DNA of 64,000 nucleotides from Gallionella sp. (GTDB lineage Bacteria > Pseudomonadota > Gammaproteobacteria > Burkholderiales > Gallionellaceae), in the NCBI GenBank assembly GCA_028714075.1, contig JAQTMZ010000008.1:1-64000 (forward strand), written 5' to 3'. A program made the position numbers and the translations under genes. Each line of letters begins with the position of its first letter. Within the stretch, counting starts at the first letter, position 1. Shown here one piece after another: positions 55,558 to 63,897 of the stretch. A model generated the notes under the pieces. It saw nothing but the letters and a program-made list of their open reading frames with translations, made no database searches and was not told where the DNA came from.

Positions 55558-55749
55558 ATGATAATCGTTTTCTTTACCAGTTCCCCTGCCCCATGCCAAC
55601 TTTTACAAGGGACAGGGTACCGATAAGCTGTCCCGAGCGCAGTCAGGCGAAGCACATCGGGCCGTATAGCCAAACAAAAACCAAACAAAAAATTGACGCG
55701 CAACCCGCAAACCCGCATACTGAAAACGTACATTTTTCAGGACATAATT

Positions 55750-56007
55750 ATGAATGCCATTCATGCGGGAATTACCATCGGCGTCACCGAGTTGCGCGAA
55801 TCGCCCACGCGCATCCTCAAACGGGCGGAAGACGAGGATCAGGCCGTCGCCATCCTCAACCACAACAAGCCCGCCGGTTACATCATCTCTCCCCGGATGA
55901 TGGAAGCTATGCTGGACTCCATCGCCGACCGCGTCGCCGAGAACCGCGCGAAAAGCCGTATGGCAACGCTGGGCAAGGCGCGCAAGGTCAAGCTGGATGA
56001 GCTATGA
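55750..56007 (+). CDS. Phd/YefM-type antitoxin
   Basis: The ATG at 55750 gives 85 residues; an upstream in-frame start would add residues unlike the family. The N-terminal part (IGVTELRESPTRILKRAEDEDQAVAILNHNKPAGYIISPRM) is the DNA-binding Phd/YefM fold (StbD-like). The C-terminal tail wraps the toxin. Its last codons overlap the toxin gene by 11 bases, the normal arrangement of a type II toxin-antitoxin operon that represses itself. Confidence 0.88.
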   Translation: MNAIHAGITIGVTELRESPTRILKRAEDEDQAVAILNHNKPAGYIISPRMMEAMLDSIADRVAENRAKSRMATLGKARKVKLDEL

Positions 56008-56284
56008 ACTCGCCATCCATCCCGATGCCGAAAAGGAATGGGCAAAACTGGATGGCAGCATCAAACGCCGCTTCAAGGAAAAACTCGCCAACGAACGCCT
56101 CAAGCACCCGCGCGTAGCCAAGGACACGCTCCGTGAACTGCCCGACTGCTACAAGATAAAAATCACCACCCCGCAATTCCGCCTGATTTACCACGTCAAC
56201 GATGAAAAACGGCTGCTGACTATCTTGTCCGTGGCGACGCGGGACGATGTGTATGCTGAGTTGCGGATGAGGTTGGGGACGTAG
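55997..56284 (+). CDS. RelE/StbE-family toxin
   Basis: The 95-residue protein MSYELAIHPDAEKEWAKLDGSIKRRFKEKL has LRELPDCYKIKITTPQFRLIYHVNDEKRLLTILSVATRDD, the RelE-type core. It probably cleaves mRNA at the ribosome and is held inactive by the upstream antitoxin. It is complete, with no frameshift. A GTAGGCTGGGG inverted repeat follows directly. Confidence 0.9.
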   Translation: MSYELAIHPDAEKEWAKLDGSIKRRFKEKLANERLKHPRVAKDTLRELPDCYKIKITTPQFRLIYHVNDEKRLLTILSVATRDDVYAELRMRLGT

Positions 56285-56288
56285 AGTC

Positions 56289-56365
56289 GTAGGCTGGGGT
56301 GAGCCTGCGAACCCCAGCATCGGGCAACCTTGAAACGCTGGGGTGCGTACCTTACCCCAGCCTAC
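56289..56365. repeat. GTAGGCTGGGGT inverted repeat after the toxin gene
   Basis: The ends gtaggctggggt and accccagcctac are exact reverse complements. The interior has accccagc/gctggggt pairs. It is a known type of dispersed element and lies between the convergent toxin and BRCT genes. Confidence 0.8.
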
Positions 56366-56403
56366 CTGGCTACGGTTACTGCCGAATGTGCCTTACGTGC
56401 GAT

Positions 56404-57297
56404 TCATTCGCAATCAGCGACTGCGTCATGAAAATCATTTTCATGGACGATAAGCAATCTGGTGCCTGACTTTCGTAATTCAACCGCCTTTTCAACCTTT
56501 CGTCCATAACATGCGTACGCCCAACATGGATTACCATCCGCACCGATGATCAGATAACTAACTTTTGCACTCATTGAAGGAACAACTTCACCACCAAGGC
56601 GGTTCACAATTTCTGCGAGTTGAGAGCGTGTATATCGCGTGGATGCACCGGTAAAACAGAACTTTGAGCCTTCAAATTCTATCTCTGGACAAACGGCGCA
56701 AAGACCAACAAGTGTTACATCCTCTGAAATTGATGGGCTGACGATTGTGCGCCCATCAAGCACAGCAATGAACTCAGAGAAGAAGTCTTTGAGCATCTTG
56801 TGCTCTTGCTCATCGATCTTCTTATCCGCGAGGACAGCGATGATAAGGCTTTCAATTTCATCGTATGGCCAACAGGTTTTGAGGTGCTCATGATCTTGAA
56901 GCCACGATGATAGTCCACGCAGCTCCTCCTCAGAGATGTGCCCGTCAGCAACGATGCCACCAAGCATAGCGTGAAGGCGCTGAAGATCAGCGGTTGTTTT
57001 GTCGTAGTACTCAGTTGAGCGTAAGCGCTCGCACAGCCAAATGATGTCTTCTTGTTCATCTTGCGTGAGTACGCCATCAGTCATTGCTGCCTGAACTACC
57101 GGAACCAGTTCATTGAAGGGATGGCGGTCTTGTAGCTCAGCATGTTCACTAAGCCAGAGATGAAGAAAATCATATTCAGAGACATTGATCGCACCATCAA
57201 TCGAAACTCCCTCTATGATACCCAAAAGGGAATTCACCGACTTTTCAAGCTGGGCACGAGTGGTGAACTTCGCGTATTTCAGATGATCGGGATGCAT
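56404..57297 (-). CDS. TerB-like repeat protein with a C-terminal BRCT domain
   Basis: The 297-residue protein contains three related helical segments: LLGIIEGVSIDGAINVSEYDFLHLWLSEH, VVQAAMTDGVLTQDEQEDIIWLCERL and MLGGIVADGHISEEELRGLSSWLQDH. A fourth, weaker one is LIIAVLADKKIDEQEHKMLKDF. Acidic D-G-X-I turns recall TerB or EF-hand-like domains. Residues about 215-290 (SKFCFTGASTRYTRSQLAEIVNRLGGEVV...VSYLIIGADGNPCWAYACYGRKVEKA) are a BRCT domain of the NAD-ligase type. CAGGAG precedes the ATG. The gene looks less G+C-rich than its neighbours, hinting at transfer. Function unknown. Confidence 0.75.
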   Translation of the reverse strand: MHPDHLKYAKFTTRAQLEKSVNSLLGIIEGVSIDGAINVSEYDFLHLWLSEHAELQDRHPFNELVPVVQAAMTDGVLTQDEQEDIIWLCERLRSTEYYDKTTADLQRLHAMLGGIVADGHISEEELRGLSSWLQDHEHLKTCWPYDEIESLIIAVLADKKIDEQEHKMLKDFFSEFIAVLDGRTIVSPSISEDVTLVGLCAVCPEIEFEGSKFCFTGASTRYTRSQLAEIVNRLGGEVVPSMSAKVSYLIIGADGNPCWAYACYGRKVEKAVELRKSGTRLLIVHENDFHDAVADCE

Positions 57298-57380
57298 ATT
57301 GGCTCCTGACAGATATGAAGGCTTGTGATAGGGGCATAAGCATAGCGCATTGCACCAGATGTGTGCGGTACATACTCAAG

Positions 57381-57520
57381 GGTGCCTCTAAAAATCAAAA
57401 TTTCTAAGTCAGGCTAGGCGCGCGCAAAAAATCGCAGCGCCGCATATTGAGCATATGTAAGCAAGATTTTTCGCGCGCAACAACGCATGGCGACGAAATT
57501 TTGGTTTTGAGAGGTACCCT
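57381..57520. repeat. Long imperfect palindrome, copy 2
   Basis: Arms of about 59 bases, from gggtgcctctaaaaatcaaa to its partner ending gagaggtaccct, pair around a cgcatattgagcatatg centre. They include gcgcgcaaaaaatc opposite gatttttcgcgcgc. The layout matches copy 1 at about 2972-3094, with different paired bases. It fills the gap between polA and the BRCT gene. Confidence 0.75.
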
Positions 57521-60344
57521 AATGCGCCTCATCCCAATTCTTCCCAACCCCCAATTCCACCAGCAGCGGCACTTTCAATTCGGCGACGCCGCACATCAGT
57601 TTGGGCAGCATGTCTTTCACCAGATGCAGTTCCGCCTGCGGCACTTCCAGCACCAGTTCGTCGTGCACCTGCATGATTAAACGGCTGTGCAGCTTTTCGG
57701 TTTCCAGCCAGTGCTGCACTTTAATCATCGCGAGCTTGATCAGGTCGGCGGCGGTGCCCTGCATCGGCGCGTTGATCGCGGCGCGTTCTGCGCCCTGGCG
57801 CTTCATGCCGTTGCTGCTGTTGATCTCGGACAGCCATAAGCGCCGCCCGAACACGGTCTCGACGTAGCCTTGCTGTTTGGCCTGGTCGCGGGTGCGCTGC
57901 ATGTAGTCGGCGACGCCGGGGTAGCGCGCGAAGTAGCGGTCGATGTAGGCGGTCGCGGCACCGCGCTCGATGCCGAGTTGCTTGGCGAGGCCGAAGGCCG
58001 ACATGCCGTAGATCAGGCCGAAGTTGATAACCTTGGCGTAGCGGCGCTGCTCGCTGTCCACGTCGGCAGGCGCGACCATGAAAATTTCGGCGGCGGTGGC
58101 GCGGTGGATATCCTCGTTGTTGGCGAAGGAATGCAGCAGCCCTGCATCGCCGGACAGGTGCGCCATGATGCGCAATTCGATCTGCGAATAATCGGCGGAC
58201 ACGATGCGGCTGTCGGGCGGCGCGATGAAGGCCTCGCGGATGCGGCGGCCTTCGGCGGTGCGCACCGGAATGTTCTGCAGATTGGGATCACTGGAAGCCA
58301 GCCGCCCGGTGACCGCGACCGCCTGCGAGTAGCTGGTGTGCACGCGCCCGGTCTGGCGATCCACCATCTGCGGCAGCTTGTCGGTGTAGGTGGATTTGAG
58401 TTTCGCCATACCGCGATAGTCGAGCAGGATTTTCGGCAGCGGGTAGTCGAGCGCCAGTTCCTGCAACACTTCTTCATCGGTGGACGGCGTGCCGCTCGGG
58501 GTTTTTTTCTTCACCGGCAATTGCAGTTTATCGAACAGGATTTCCTGTATCTGCTTCGGCGAATTCAGGTTGAACGGTTGCCCGGCGGCCTCGTGCGCCC
58601 TGGCTTCCAGCGCGATGAGCTTTTCGCCCAGCTCGCGGCTTTGGATCTTCAGCAGCTCGCAGTCGAGCAGCACGCCGTTGCGTTCCATCGTGTACAGCAC
58701 ATGCATGCTCGGCAGCTCGATGTCGCGGTACACATGCTGCAAGCCGCTCTGCACCGCGATCTGTGGTGCGAGCGCATGGTGCAGTTGCAGCGTGATGTCG
58801 GCGTCCTCGGCGGCATAGCGCGTGGCGGTGTCGAGATCGACCTGATCGAAGCAAATCTGCTTCGCGCCCTTGCCGACAACTTCGGCGTAGCTGATGGTCT
58901 GCACATTGAGATGGCGCAGCGCGAGGTTGTCCATGTCGTGCGGTTTGTGGCTCTCCAGCACATAGGATTGCAGCAGCGTGTCGTCGTGGATACCCGCCAG
59001 CCGGATGCCGTGATTGGCGAAAATGTGCAGGTCATATTTGAGGTTTTGCCCGAGCTTCTTGTGGCGCGCGCTTTCCAGCCACGGCTTGAGCTTGTGCAAC
59101 GCATGGTCGCGCTTGAGCTGATCTGGCGCGCCGGGATAGCGGTGCGCCAGCGGCAGGTAGGCCGCCTCATGCGGCGTGACCGCAAACGAGATACCGACCA
59201 GTTGCGCGTTCATCACGTCGAGGCCGGTGGTTTCGGTATCCACGCAGGCCAGTTCGGCGGCGAGCAGTTTTTCCAGCCAGACATCGAGCTGGGAGCCGGT
59301 GAGGATGGTTTGGTAATGGGCGCTGTCGGTGCGGGTGGGGGTGGCAGCCTCTTCAAGTGCTACCCCATCCCCACCCCGGCCCTCCCCTTGAAGGGGAGGG
59401 GGCGATTGTTCCTTCCCCTTCAGGGGGAAGGTCAGGATGGGGGTGGGGGTTTGCTGGCTGGTTGCGGGAAGTAATAACTCCCGCAGCCAGTTCTTGAACT
59501 CGAATTTTTCATACAGGCTGCGCAGTTGCTCCGTATCCGGGGCGGGTGGAATCAATTCGCTGTACGCCTGCGGCAACGCCACATCGCATTTCACGGTGAG
59601 CAGGCGGCGCGCCTGCGGCAGCCAATCGAGCGCCTTGCGCAGGTTCTCGCCGACCACGCCGCCGACCTCGCCGGCATGCTGCATCAGGTTATCCAGCGTG
59701 CCATATTGCGCGAGCCATTTCACCGCCGTTTTTGGGCCAACCTTTTCCACGCCCGGCACGTTGTCCACCGCATCGCCGGTCAGCGTCAGGTAATCGAGGA
59801 TGCGTTCCGGCGGCACGCCAAATTTTGTGGTGACATTGGCGATGTCCAATGTCTCGTTGCTCATGGTGTTGATCAGCGTCACGCGCTCGTTCACCAGTTG
59901 CGCGAGGTCTTTGTCGCCCGTCGCCACGATGCAGCGCACGCCGTCCTGTGCGGCCTGTTGCGCCAGCGTGCCGATCACGTCGTCCGCCTCCACGCCATCC
60001 TGCATCAGGATGTTCCAGCCGGACGCGGCGATGGCCTGATGCAGCGGCTCTATCTGCCGCACCAGGTCGTCCGGCATCGGCGCGCGATGCGCCTTGTACT
60101 GCGGATACCAGTCATCGCGGAAGGTTTTGCCTTTTGCATCGAACACGCACAGGCTATAATTCGCCGGGTAATCGTGGCGCAGTTTGCGCAGCATGTTGAG
60201 CACACCGTAGATCGCGCCGGTCGGAAAGCCTTCGCGGTTGCGCAGATCGGGCATCGCATGGAACGCGCGATACAGGAAAGATGAGCCGTCCACCAACAGC
60301 AATGTTTTACCGGAATCCGCTTTGTTAAAATTCATTTTGTTCAT
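57519..60344 (-). CDS. polA: DNA polymerase I with a repeat-derived linker insert
   Basis: The 941-residue protein has a 5' nuclease (about 1-295) and a 3'-5' exonuclease (from about 345) with an intact DxE motif (ACVDTETTGLD), so proofreading is likely retained. The polymerase domain has VSADYSQIELRIMAHLSGD, KVINFGLIYGMSAFG and QVHDELVLEV. It repairs and replaces primers. Residues about 297-335 (FPLKGKEQSPPPLQGEGRGGDG...) are a repeat-derived insert in the linker between the nuclease and exonuclease domains. ATGs at 60344 and 60335 are both possible starts. Confidence 0.96.
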   Translation of the reverse strand: MNKMNFNKADSGKTLLLVDGSSFLYRAFHAMPDLRNREGFPTGAIYGVLNMLRKLRHDYPANYSLCVFDAKGKTFRDDWYPQYKAHRAPMPDDLVRQIEPLHQAIAASGWNILMQDGVEADDVIGTLAQQAAQDGVRCIVATGDKDLAQLVNERVTLINTMSNETLDIANVTTKFGVPPERILDYLTLTGDAVDNVPGVEKVGPKTAVKWLAQYGTLDNLMQHAGEVGGVVGENLRKALDWLPQARRLLTVKCDVALPQAYSELIPPAPDTEQLRSLYEKFEFKNWLRELLLPATSQQTPTPILTFPLKGKEQSPPPLQGEGRGGDGVALEEAATPTRTDSAHYQTILTGSQLDVWLEKLLAAELACVDTETTGLDVMNAQLVGISFAVTPHEAAYLPLAHRYPGAPDQLKRDHALHKLKPWLESARHKKLGQNLKYDLHIFANHGIRLAGIHDDTLLQSYVLESHKPHDMDNLALRHLNVQTISYAEVVGKGAKQICFDQVDLDTATRYAAEDADITLQLHHALAPQIAVQSGLQHVYRDIELPSMHVLYTMERNGVLLDCELLKIQSRELGEKLIALEARAHEAAGQPFNLNSPKQIQEILFDKLQLPVKKKTPSGTPSTDEEVLQELALDYPLPKILLDYRGMAKLKSTYTDKLPQMVDRQTGRVHTSYSQAVAVTGRLASSDPNLQNIPVRTAEGRRIREAFIAPPDSRIVSADYSQIELRIMAHLSGDAGLLHSFANNEDIHRATAAEIFMVAPADVDSEQRRYAKVINFGLIYGMSAFGLAKQLGIERGAATAYIDRYFARYPGVADYMQRTRDQAKQQGYVETVFGRRLWLSEINSSNGMKRQGAERAAINAPMQGTAADLIKLAMIKVQHWLETEKLHSRLIMQVHDELVLEVPQAELHLVKDMLPKLMCGVAELKVPLLVELGVGKNWDEAH
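59362..59452. repeat. GGGGAGGG-type palindromes inside polA
   Basis: Two adjacent small palindromes, ccctccccttgaaggggagg and ccttccccttcagggggaag, lie between taccccatccccacc and ggatgggggtgggggt arms. They are read in frame as PLKGKEQSPPPLQGEGRGGDG. They belong to the same class as the CTCTCCC elements, though the sequence is not identical. Confidence 0.8.
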
Positions 60345-60365
60345 TTTTTGCTAAAAGGTAATTGC

Positions 60366-61082
60366 ATGAATACTCCGCCAAAACTGCCCTCTCCCGCAAT
60401 ACCGGAAGCATGGAACTCCAAGGAGGCTTGGCGCGTGTTCGGCATTATGTCAGAGTTCGTCTCCGCCACCGACCGCCTTAACCGGATTCACCCCGCGGTG
60501 ACCGTGTTCGGCAGCGCGCGCACCAAACCGGATCAGCCCTATTACAAACTCACCGAGGAAATTGCGCGCCTGCTTTCCGATGCCGGATTTTCGGTCATTT
60601 CCGGCGGCGGTCCCGGCATCATGGAAGCCGCCAACAAGGGCGCGTTCTACGGCAAATCGCCCAGCGTCGGGCTGAACATCCAGCTGCCGCACGAACAGTC
60701 CAGCAACCTCTACCAGAACATCAGCCAGACCTTCCAGCATTTCTTCGCGCGCAAAGTGATGTTCGTAAAATTCGCCAGCGCCTATGTGGTGATGCCCGGC
60801 GGCTTCGGCACGCTCGACGAACTGATGGAAGCGCTGACGCTGGTGCAGACCGGCAAGACGCGCAAGATGCCGATCATCCTGGTCGGCAGCAAATTCTGGG
60901 GCGGCATGCTCGAATGGTTCCGCACCACATTGCTGGAAGAAAAAGTCATCAGCCCGGAAGACATGCATTTGATCCAGCTCATCGACGAGCCGGAAGCCGT
61001 GGTTAGCGCGATTTTCAAACACTACGAGACACGCGGCTTCGAACCGTCGGAAGCGGAACGCGAGCGGCAGCTTTATCTGTAA
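60366..61082 (+). CDS. LOG-family protein (TIGR00730), probable nucleoside-monophosphate phosphoribohydrolase
   Basis: The ATG at 60366 with AAAGG upstream gives 238 residues; the longer frame begins at TTG. It has the LOG motif PGGFGTLDE (about residues 146-154) and SGGGPGIMEAANKGA, the Rossmann-like phosphate site. LOG enzymes hydrolyse cytokinin ribotides or purine nucleotides; in bacteria, the role is often in nucleotide clean-up. It is divergent from polA with only 21 bases between the start codons. Confidence 0.9.
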   Translation: MNTPPKLPSPAIPEAWNSKEAWRVFGIMSEFVSATDRLNRIHPAVTVFGSARTKPDQPYYKLTEEIARLLSDAGFSVISGGGPGIMEAANKGAFYGKSPSVGLNIQLPHEQSSNLYQNISQTFQHFFARKVMFVKFASAYVVMPGGFGTLDELMEALTLVQTGKTRKMPIILVGSKFWGGMLEWFRTTLLEEKVISPEDMHLIQLIDEPEAVVSAIFKHYETRGFEPSEAERERQLYL

Positions 61083-61093
61083 AATCTTTGTTG

Positions 61094-61600
61094 ATGCCGC
61101 ACGTAAAAAGCTTCGCGCCCATTGAAAATGCCGATGCCAGAATTCTCATCCTGGGCAGCATGCCCGGCGAAGCATCGCTCAAAGCCGGCCAGTATTACGC
61201 GCACCCGCGCAACCTGTTCTGGCGCATCATGGGCGAGCTGCTCAACACCAAGCCGGATTTGCCTTACGACAAAAGAGTTGCAACGCTGAAATCGGCACAG
61301 ATAGCCCTGTGGGACGTACTCCGCTCATGCCGCCGCAAAGGCAGCATGGATTCCAATATCGATCACGGCTCGCTCACCCCCAACGACCTTGCGACGTTCT
61401 TCCAGCGCCATGCAAAAATCACCCATGTTTTTTTCAATGGTGCCAAGGCCGAGGAATGCTACCGGAAACATGTGCCGCCCATCGCCGGAATTGAGCGCAT
61501 CGAATACCTGCGCCTGCCATCCACCAGCCCGGCGAACGCTTCCGTTTCCTTTGAGCGCAAACTGGAGGCATGGCGGGCTGTAACAAAATGCCTGGCCTAG
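61094..61600 (+). CDS. Mug/DNA-deoxyinosine glycosylase family protein
   Basis: The 168-residue uracil-DNA-glycosylase-superfamily protein is counted from the ATG at 61094; TTG codons upstream are less likely and no ribosome site is clear. Family features are ILILGSMPGEASLKAGQYYAHPRNLFWRIMGELL (substrate-binding region) and LRLPSTSPANAS (Ser/Pro loop). It resembles the deoxyinosine glycosylase branch, which removes deaminated bases. It starts 11 bases after the LOG gene. Confidence 0.85.
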   Translation: MPHVKSFAPIENADARILILGSMPGEASLKAGQYYAHPRNLFWRIMGELLNTKPDLPYDKRVATLKSAQIALWDVLRSCRRKGSMDSNIDHGSLTPNDLATFFQRHAKITHVFFNGAKAEECYRKHVPPIAGIERIEYLRLPSTSPANASVSFERKLEAWRAVTKCLA

Positions 61601-61663
61601 CCCGCACAGACTGCCCGCACATCGGCTAAAATGCGCGCATTCCAATTCAGAGAGACCGATGCG

Positions 61664-62011
61664 ATGCGCTTCCTGTCCTTTTTGCTACTGAGCGGTTTCT
61701 CCGTTGCCGCTTTCGCCCAGAAACCGGTGCCCGCCAATCTCGAACCGCTGCCCCCGCCGCCCCCCTTCAATGCCGCAGATGCCGCACAGGATAGCGCACC
61801 AGAGGGTGAGCCGCAGGTGACCATCACCAAACAGACCGAGCAGACTATCGAGGAATATCGCGTGGGGGGAAGACTTTACATGATCAAGGTAACCCCCAAA
61901 GTCGGCGCACCGTATTATCTGGTAGATGACAAGGGCGACGGAAAGTTTGCGCGCCAGGAGAGTCTCGATTCCGGCTTCCGCCCGCCACGCTGGATCATCC
62001 ATCGCTTCTGA
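61664..62011 (+). CDS. DUF2782 family exported protein
   Basis: The ATG at 61664 (MRFLSFLLLSGFSVAAFA) puts a Sec signal peptide at the N-terminus and gives 115 residues; an ATG 33 bases upstream is possible. A Pro-rich segment (PLPPPPPFNAADAA) follows. The conserved ITKQTEQTIEEYRVGGRLYMIKVTP and GAPYYLVDDKGDGKF make up the DUF2782 region. Function is unknown. The family is often found next to polA and thrB in betaproteobacteria, as here. Confidence 0.82.
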   Translation: MRFLSFLLLSGFSVAAFAQKPVPANLEPLPPPPPFNAADAAQDSAPEGEPQVTITKQTEQTIEEYRVGGRLYMIKVTPKVGAPYYLVDDKGDGKFARQESLDSGFRPPRWIIHRF

Positions 62012-62062
62012 CGGGCATAGCAAGCAGCCACCCCTGATTATGAAACTCGCCAAGCCCGTTCC

Positions 62063-62126
62063 CTCTCCTCAATCCTCTCCCGCAAGCGGGCGAGGAGGCA
62101 AACGAATCGCTGCGCGATTTTCACGT
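62063..62126. repeat. CTCTCCC palindrome and small hairpin before thrB
   Basis: Ctctcctcaatcctctcccg followed by caagcgggcgaggagg, then the hairpin tcgctgcgcga, ends only five bases before the thrB ATG. No separate Shine-Dalgarno is visible there, so the repeat forms the translation leader. Confidence 0.8.
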
Positions 62127-62131
62127 TAACG

Positions 62132-63073
62132 ATGTCGGTTTTTACTACGGTTTCCGAAACGGAACTCACTGCCTGGCTGGGTGATTATTCGTTGGGCCAA
62201 TTGCTGGAATTGCAGGGCATCGCATCGGGGGTAGAAAACACCAACTATTTTGTCACGACCAGCAATGGCCGCTTTGTGCTCACGCTGTTCGAAAGACTTG
62301 CCGCCGACGAGTTGCCGTTCTATCTGAACCTGATGGCGCATCTGGCGCGCCACGGCATTCCCTGCCCCAGCCCGGTGGCGAACCGGCGCAATCAATTTCT
62401 GGGTGAGCTTAACGGCAAGCCCGCCTGCATCGTCAGCCGCCTGAGCGGCAAATCCACCACCACGCCGAACCTCGCGCAGTGCGCCGCCGTCGGCGCGATG
62501 CTCGGGCAGATGCACCTTGCCGGGCAGAGTTTCTCGCAGGTCATGCCCAATCCGCGCAGCGGCACATGGCGCGCGGCGACCGCGCCGCAGGTGCGCCCAT
62601 TTCTGGATACCGGGCTGGCCGCATTGCTGGATAGCGAAGTCGCGCTGCACGCGCGGCAGGATTGGGCATCCTTGCCGCAAGGGGTGATCCACGCGGATCT
62701 GTTCCGCGACAATGTGCTGCTGGAAGAAAACCGCGTCGGCGGACTGATCGATTTTTATTTCGCATGCAGCGACGCGCTGCTGTATGACGTGGCGATCACC
62801 GTCAACGACTGGTGCATGAATGCCGACGGCACGCTGGATGCGCCGCGCACACAGGCGCTGCTGCGCGCCTACCATGCGGTACGCCCGCTGCTGGATGGCG
62901 AACACACCGCGTGGCCGCTGATGCTGCGCGCTGCCGCGTTGCGCTTCTGGCTGTCGCGCCTGTTCGATATGTATTTGCCGCGCGACGGCGAGTTGACCCA
63001 TGCGCATGACCCGCGCCACTTCGAGCGCATACTGAAAAACCACATCGCAACGGTGCAAGCCGTCTGGCTATAG
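62132..63073 (+). CDS. thrB: Homoserine kinase, type II (ThrB2)
   Basis: The 313-residue kinase of the aminoglycoside-phosphotransferase fold phosphorylates homoserine in threonine synthesis. It begins MSVFTTVSETELTAWLGDYSLG, with GIASGVENTNYFVTT as the nucleotide loop, GVIHADLFRDNVL as the catalytic loop and GLIDFYFACSDALLYDVAITVNDW as the metal site. The leader directly before the ATG is a CTCTCCC repeat, so initiation signals are unusual. Confidence 0.94.
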   Translation: MSVFTTVSETELTAWLGDYSLGQLLELQGIASGVENTNYFVTTSNGRFVLTLFERLAADELPFYLNLMAHLARHGIPCPSPVANRRNQFLGELNGKPACIVSRLSGKSTTTPNLAQCAAVGAMLGQMHLAGQSFSQVMPNPRSGTWRAATAPQVRPFLDTGLAALLDSEVALHARQDWASLPQGVIHADLFRDNVLLEENRVGGLIDFYFACSDALLYDVAITVNDWCMNADGTLDAPRTQALLRAYHAVRPLLDGEHTAWPLMLRAAALRFWLSRLFDMYLPRDGELTHAHDPRHFERILKNHIATVQAVWL

Positions 63074-63085
63074 GGAGACAACAAC

Positions 63086-63859
63086 ATGGAACCGCAACGT
63101 CTGGCAGCAGGACAAGGCTTGAAATGGATCAAACAGGGTTACGCGCTGTTCATGAAAGCGCCGCTGCTGTGGATCGTATTGTTGCTGATCTGCATCATCG
63201 CAGTAGCCGGCTTATCCGCCGTGCCGGTGGTGGGCGAACCGCTCGCCAGCTTGCTGTTGCCGGCGGTGCTGGTCGGCCTGATGGTCGGCTGCCGCGCGCT
63301 GGAGCAAGGCGAGGAACTGGAATTGGCGCACCTGTTCAGCGGTTTCCAGCAACGCACCACGCAACTGGTCACGCTGGGCGGCATCGCGCTGGTCGGTCAA
63401 TTCCTGATCTTCGGCGTGATGATAATGGTCGGCGGAGCCACGCTGGTCAGCATTCTGATGAGCGGCCAGCCGCCGCAAGACCCTGAAATCATCAAGCAGG
63501 CCATCTCGGGTGCAGCCATTGCCGTGCTGCTCGGCGCCACGCTGTTCACCGTGCTGGTCATGGCCATGCAATTTGCACCGATGCTGGTGTTCTTCAACAA
63601 CATCGCGCCGGTGGCGGCGATGAGACTGAGCTTTCGCGCGTTTGTTTACAACATCGGCCCGATGACGGTGTATGGCCTGATAATTATATTGCTGGCGATA
63701 CTCGCGACTATTCCGATGATGCTCGGCTGGCTGGTGCTGATGCCGGTCATGTTCACTTCGGCATATGCGGCCTACTGCGACATCTTCCCTGTTGCGAAAG
63801 AAAGCGCGCAGCCGCCTGCCGAGAGCGATGCTTTCACGCCGGGCGAGGAAAAATTCTAG
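63086..63859 (+). CDS. BPSS1780-family integral membrane protein
   Basis: The 257-residue protein has about six transmembrane helices (LLWIVLLLICIIAVAGLSAVPVVG, ITLGG-like and others) and a Pro/Ala/Glu-rich C-terminus. It resembles the BPSS1780/YciC-like group, which follows thrB in many betaproteobacteria. Function is not established. GGGAGACAACAAC precedes the ATG, and it starts 12 bases after the thrB stop codon. Confidence 0.85.
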   Translation: MEPQRLAAGQGLKWIKQGYALFMKAPLLWIVLLLICIIAVAGLSAVPVVGEPLASLLLPAVLVGLMVGCRALEQGEELELAHLFSGFQQRTTQLVTLGGIALVGQFLIFGVMIMVGGATLVSILMSGQPPQDPEIIKQAISGAAIAVLLGATLFTVLVMAMQFAPMLVFFNNIAPVAAMRLSFRAFVYNIGPMTVYGLIIILLAILATIPMMLGWLVLMPVMFTSAYAAYCDIFPVAKESAQPPAESDAFTPGEEKF

Positions 63860-63897
63860 TGCGGCAGGCGTAGCGTGCGCTGTGCGCACGATCAAAA

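Noticed and set aside
57870..59474. Plus-strand 534-codon frame opposite polA
   Set aside because: Antisense artefact; polA motifs are complete on the other strand.
63869..63892. CGTGCGC/GCGCACG hairpin as a terminator
   Set aside because: A hairpin exists but is not followed by a T run on either strand.
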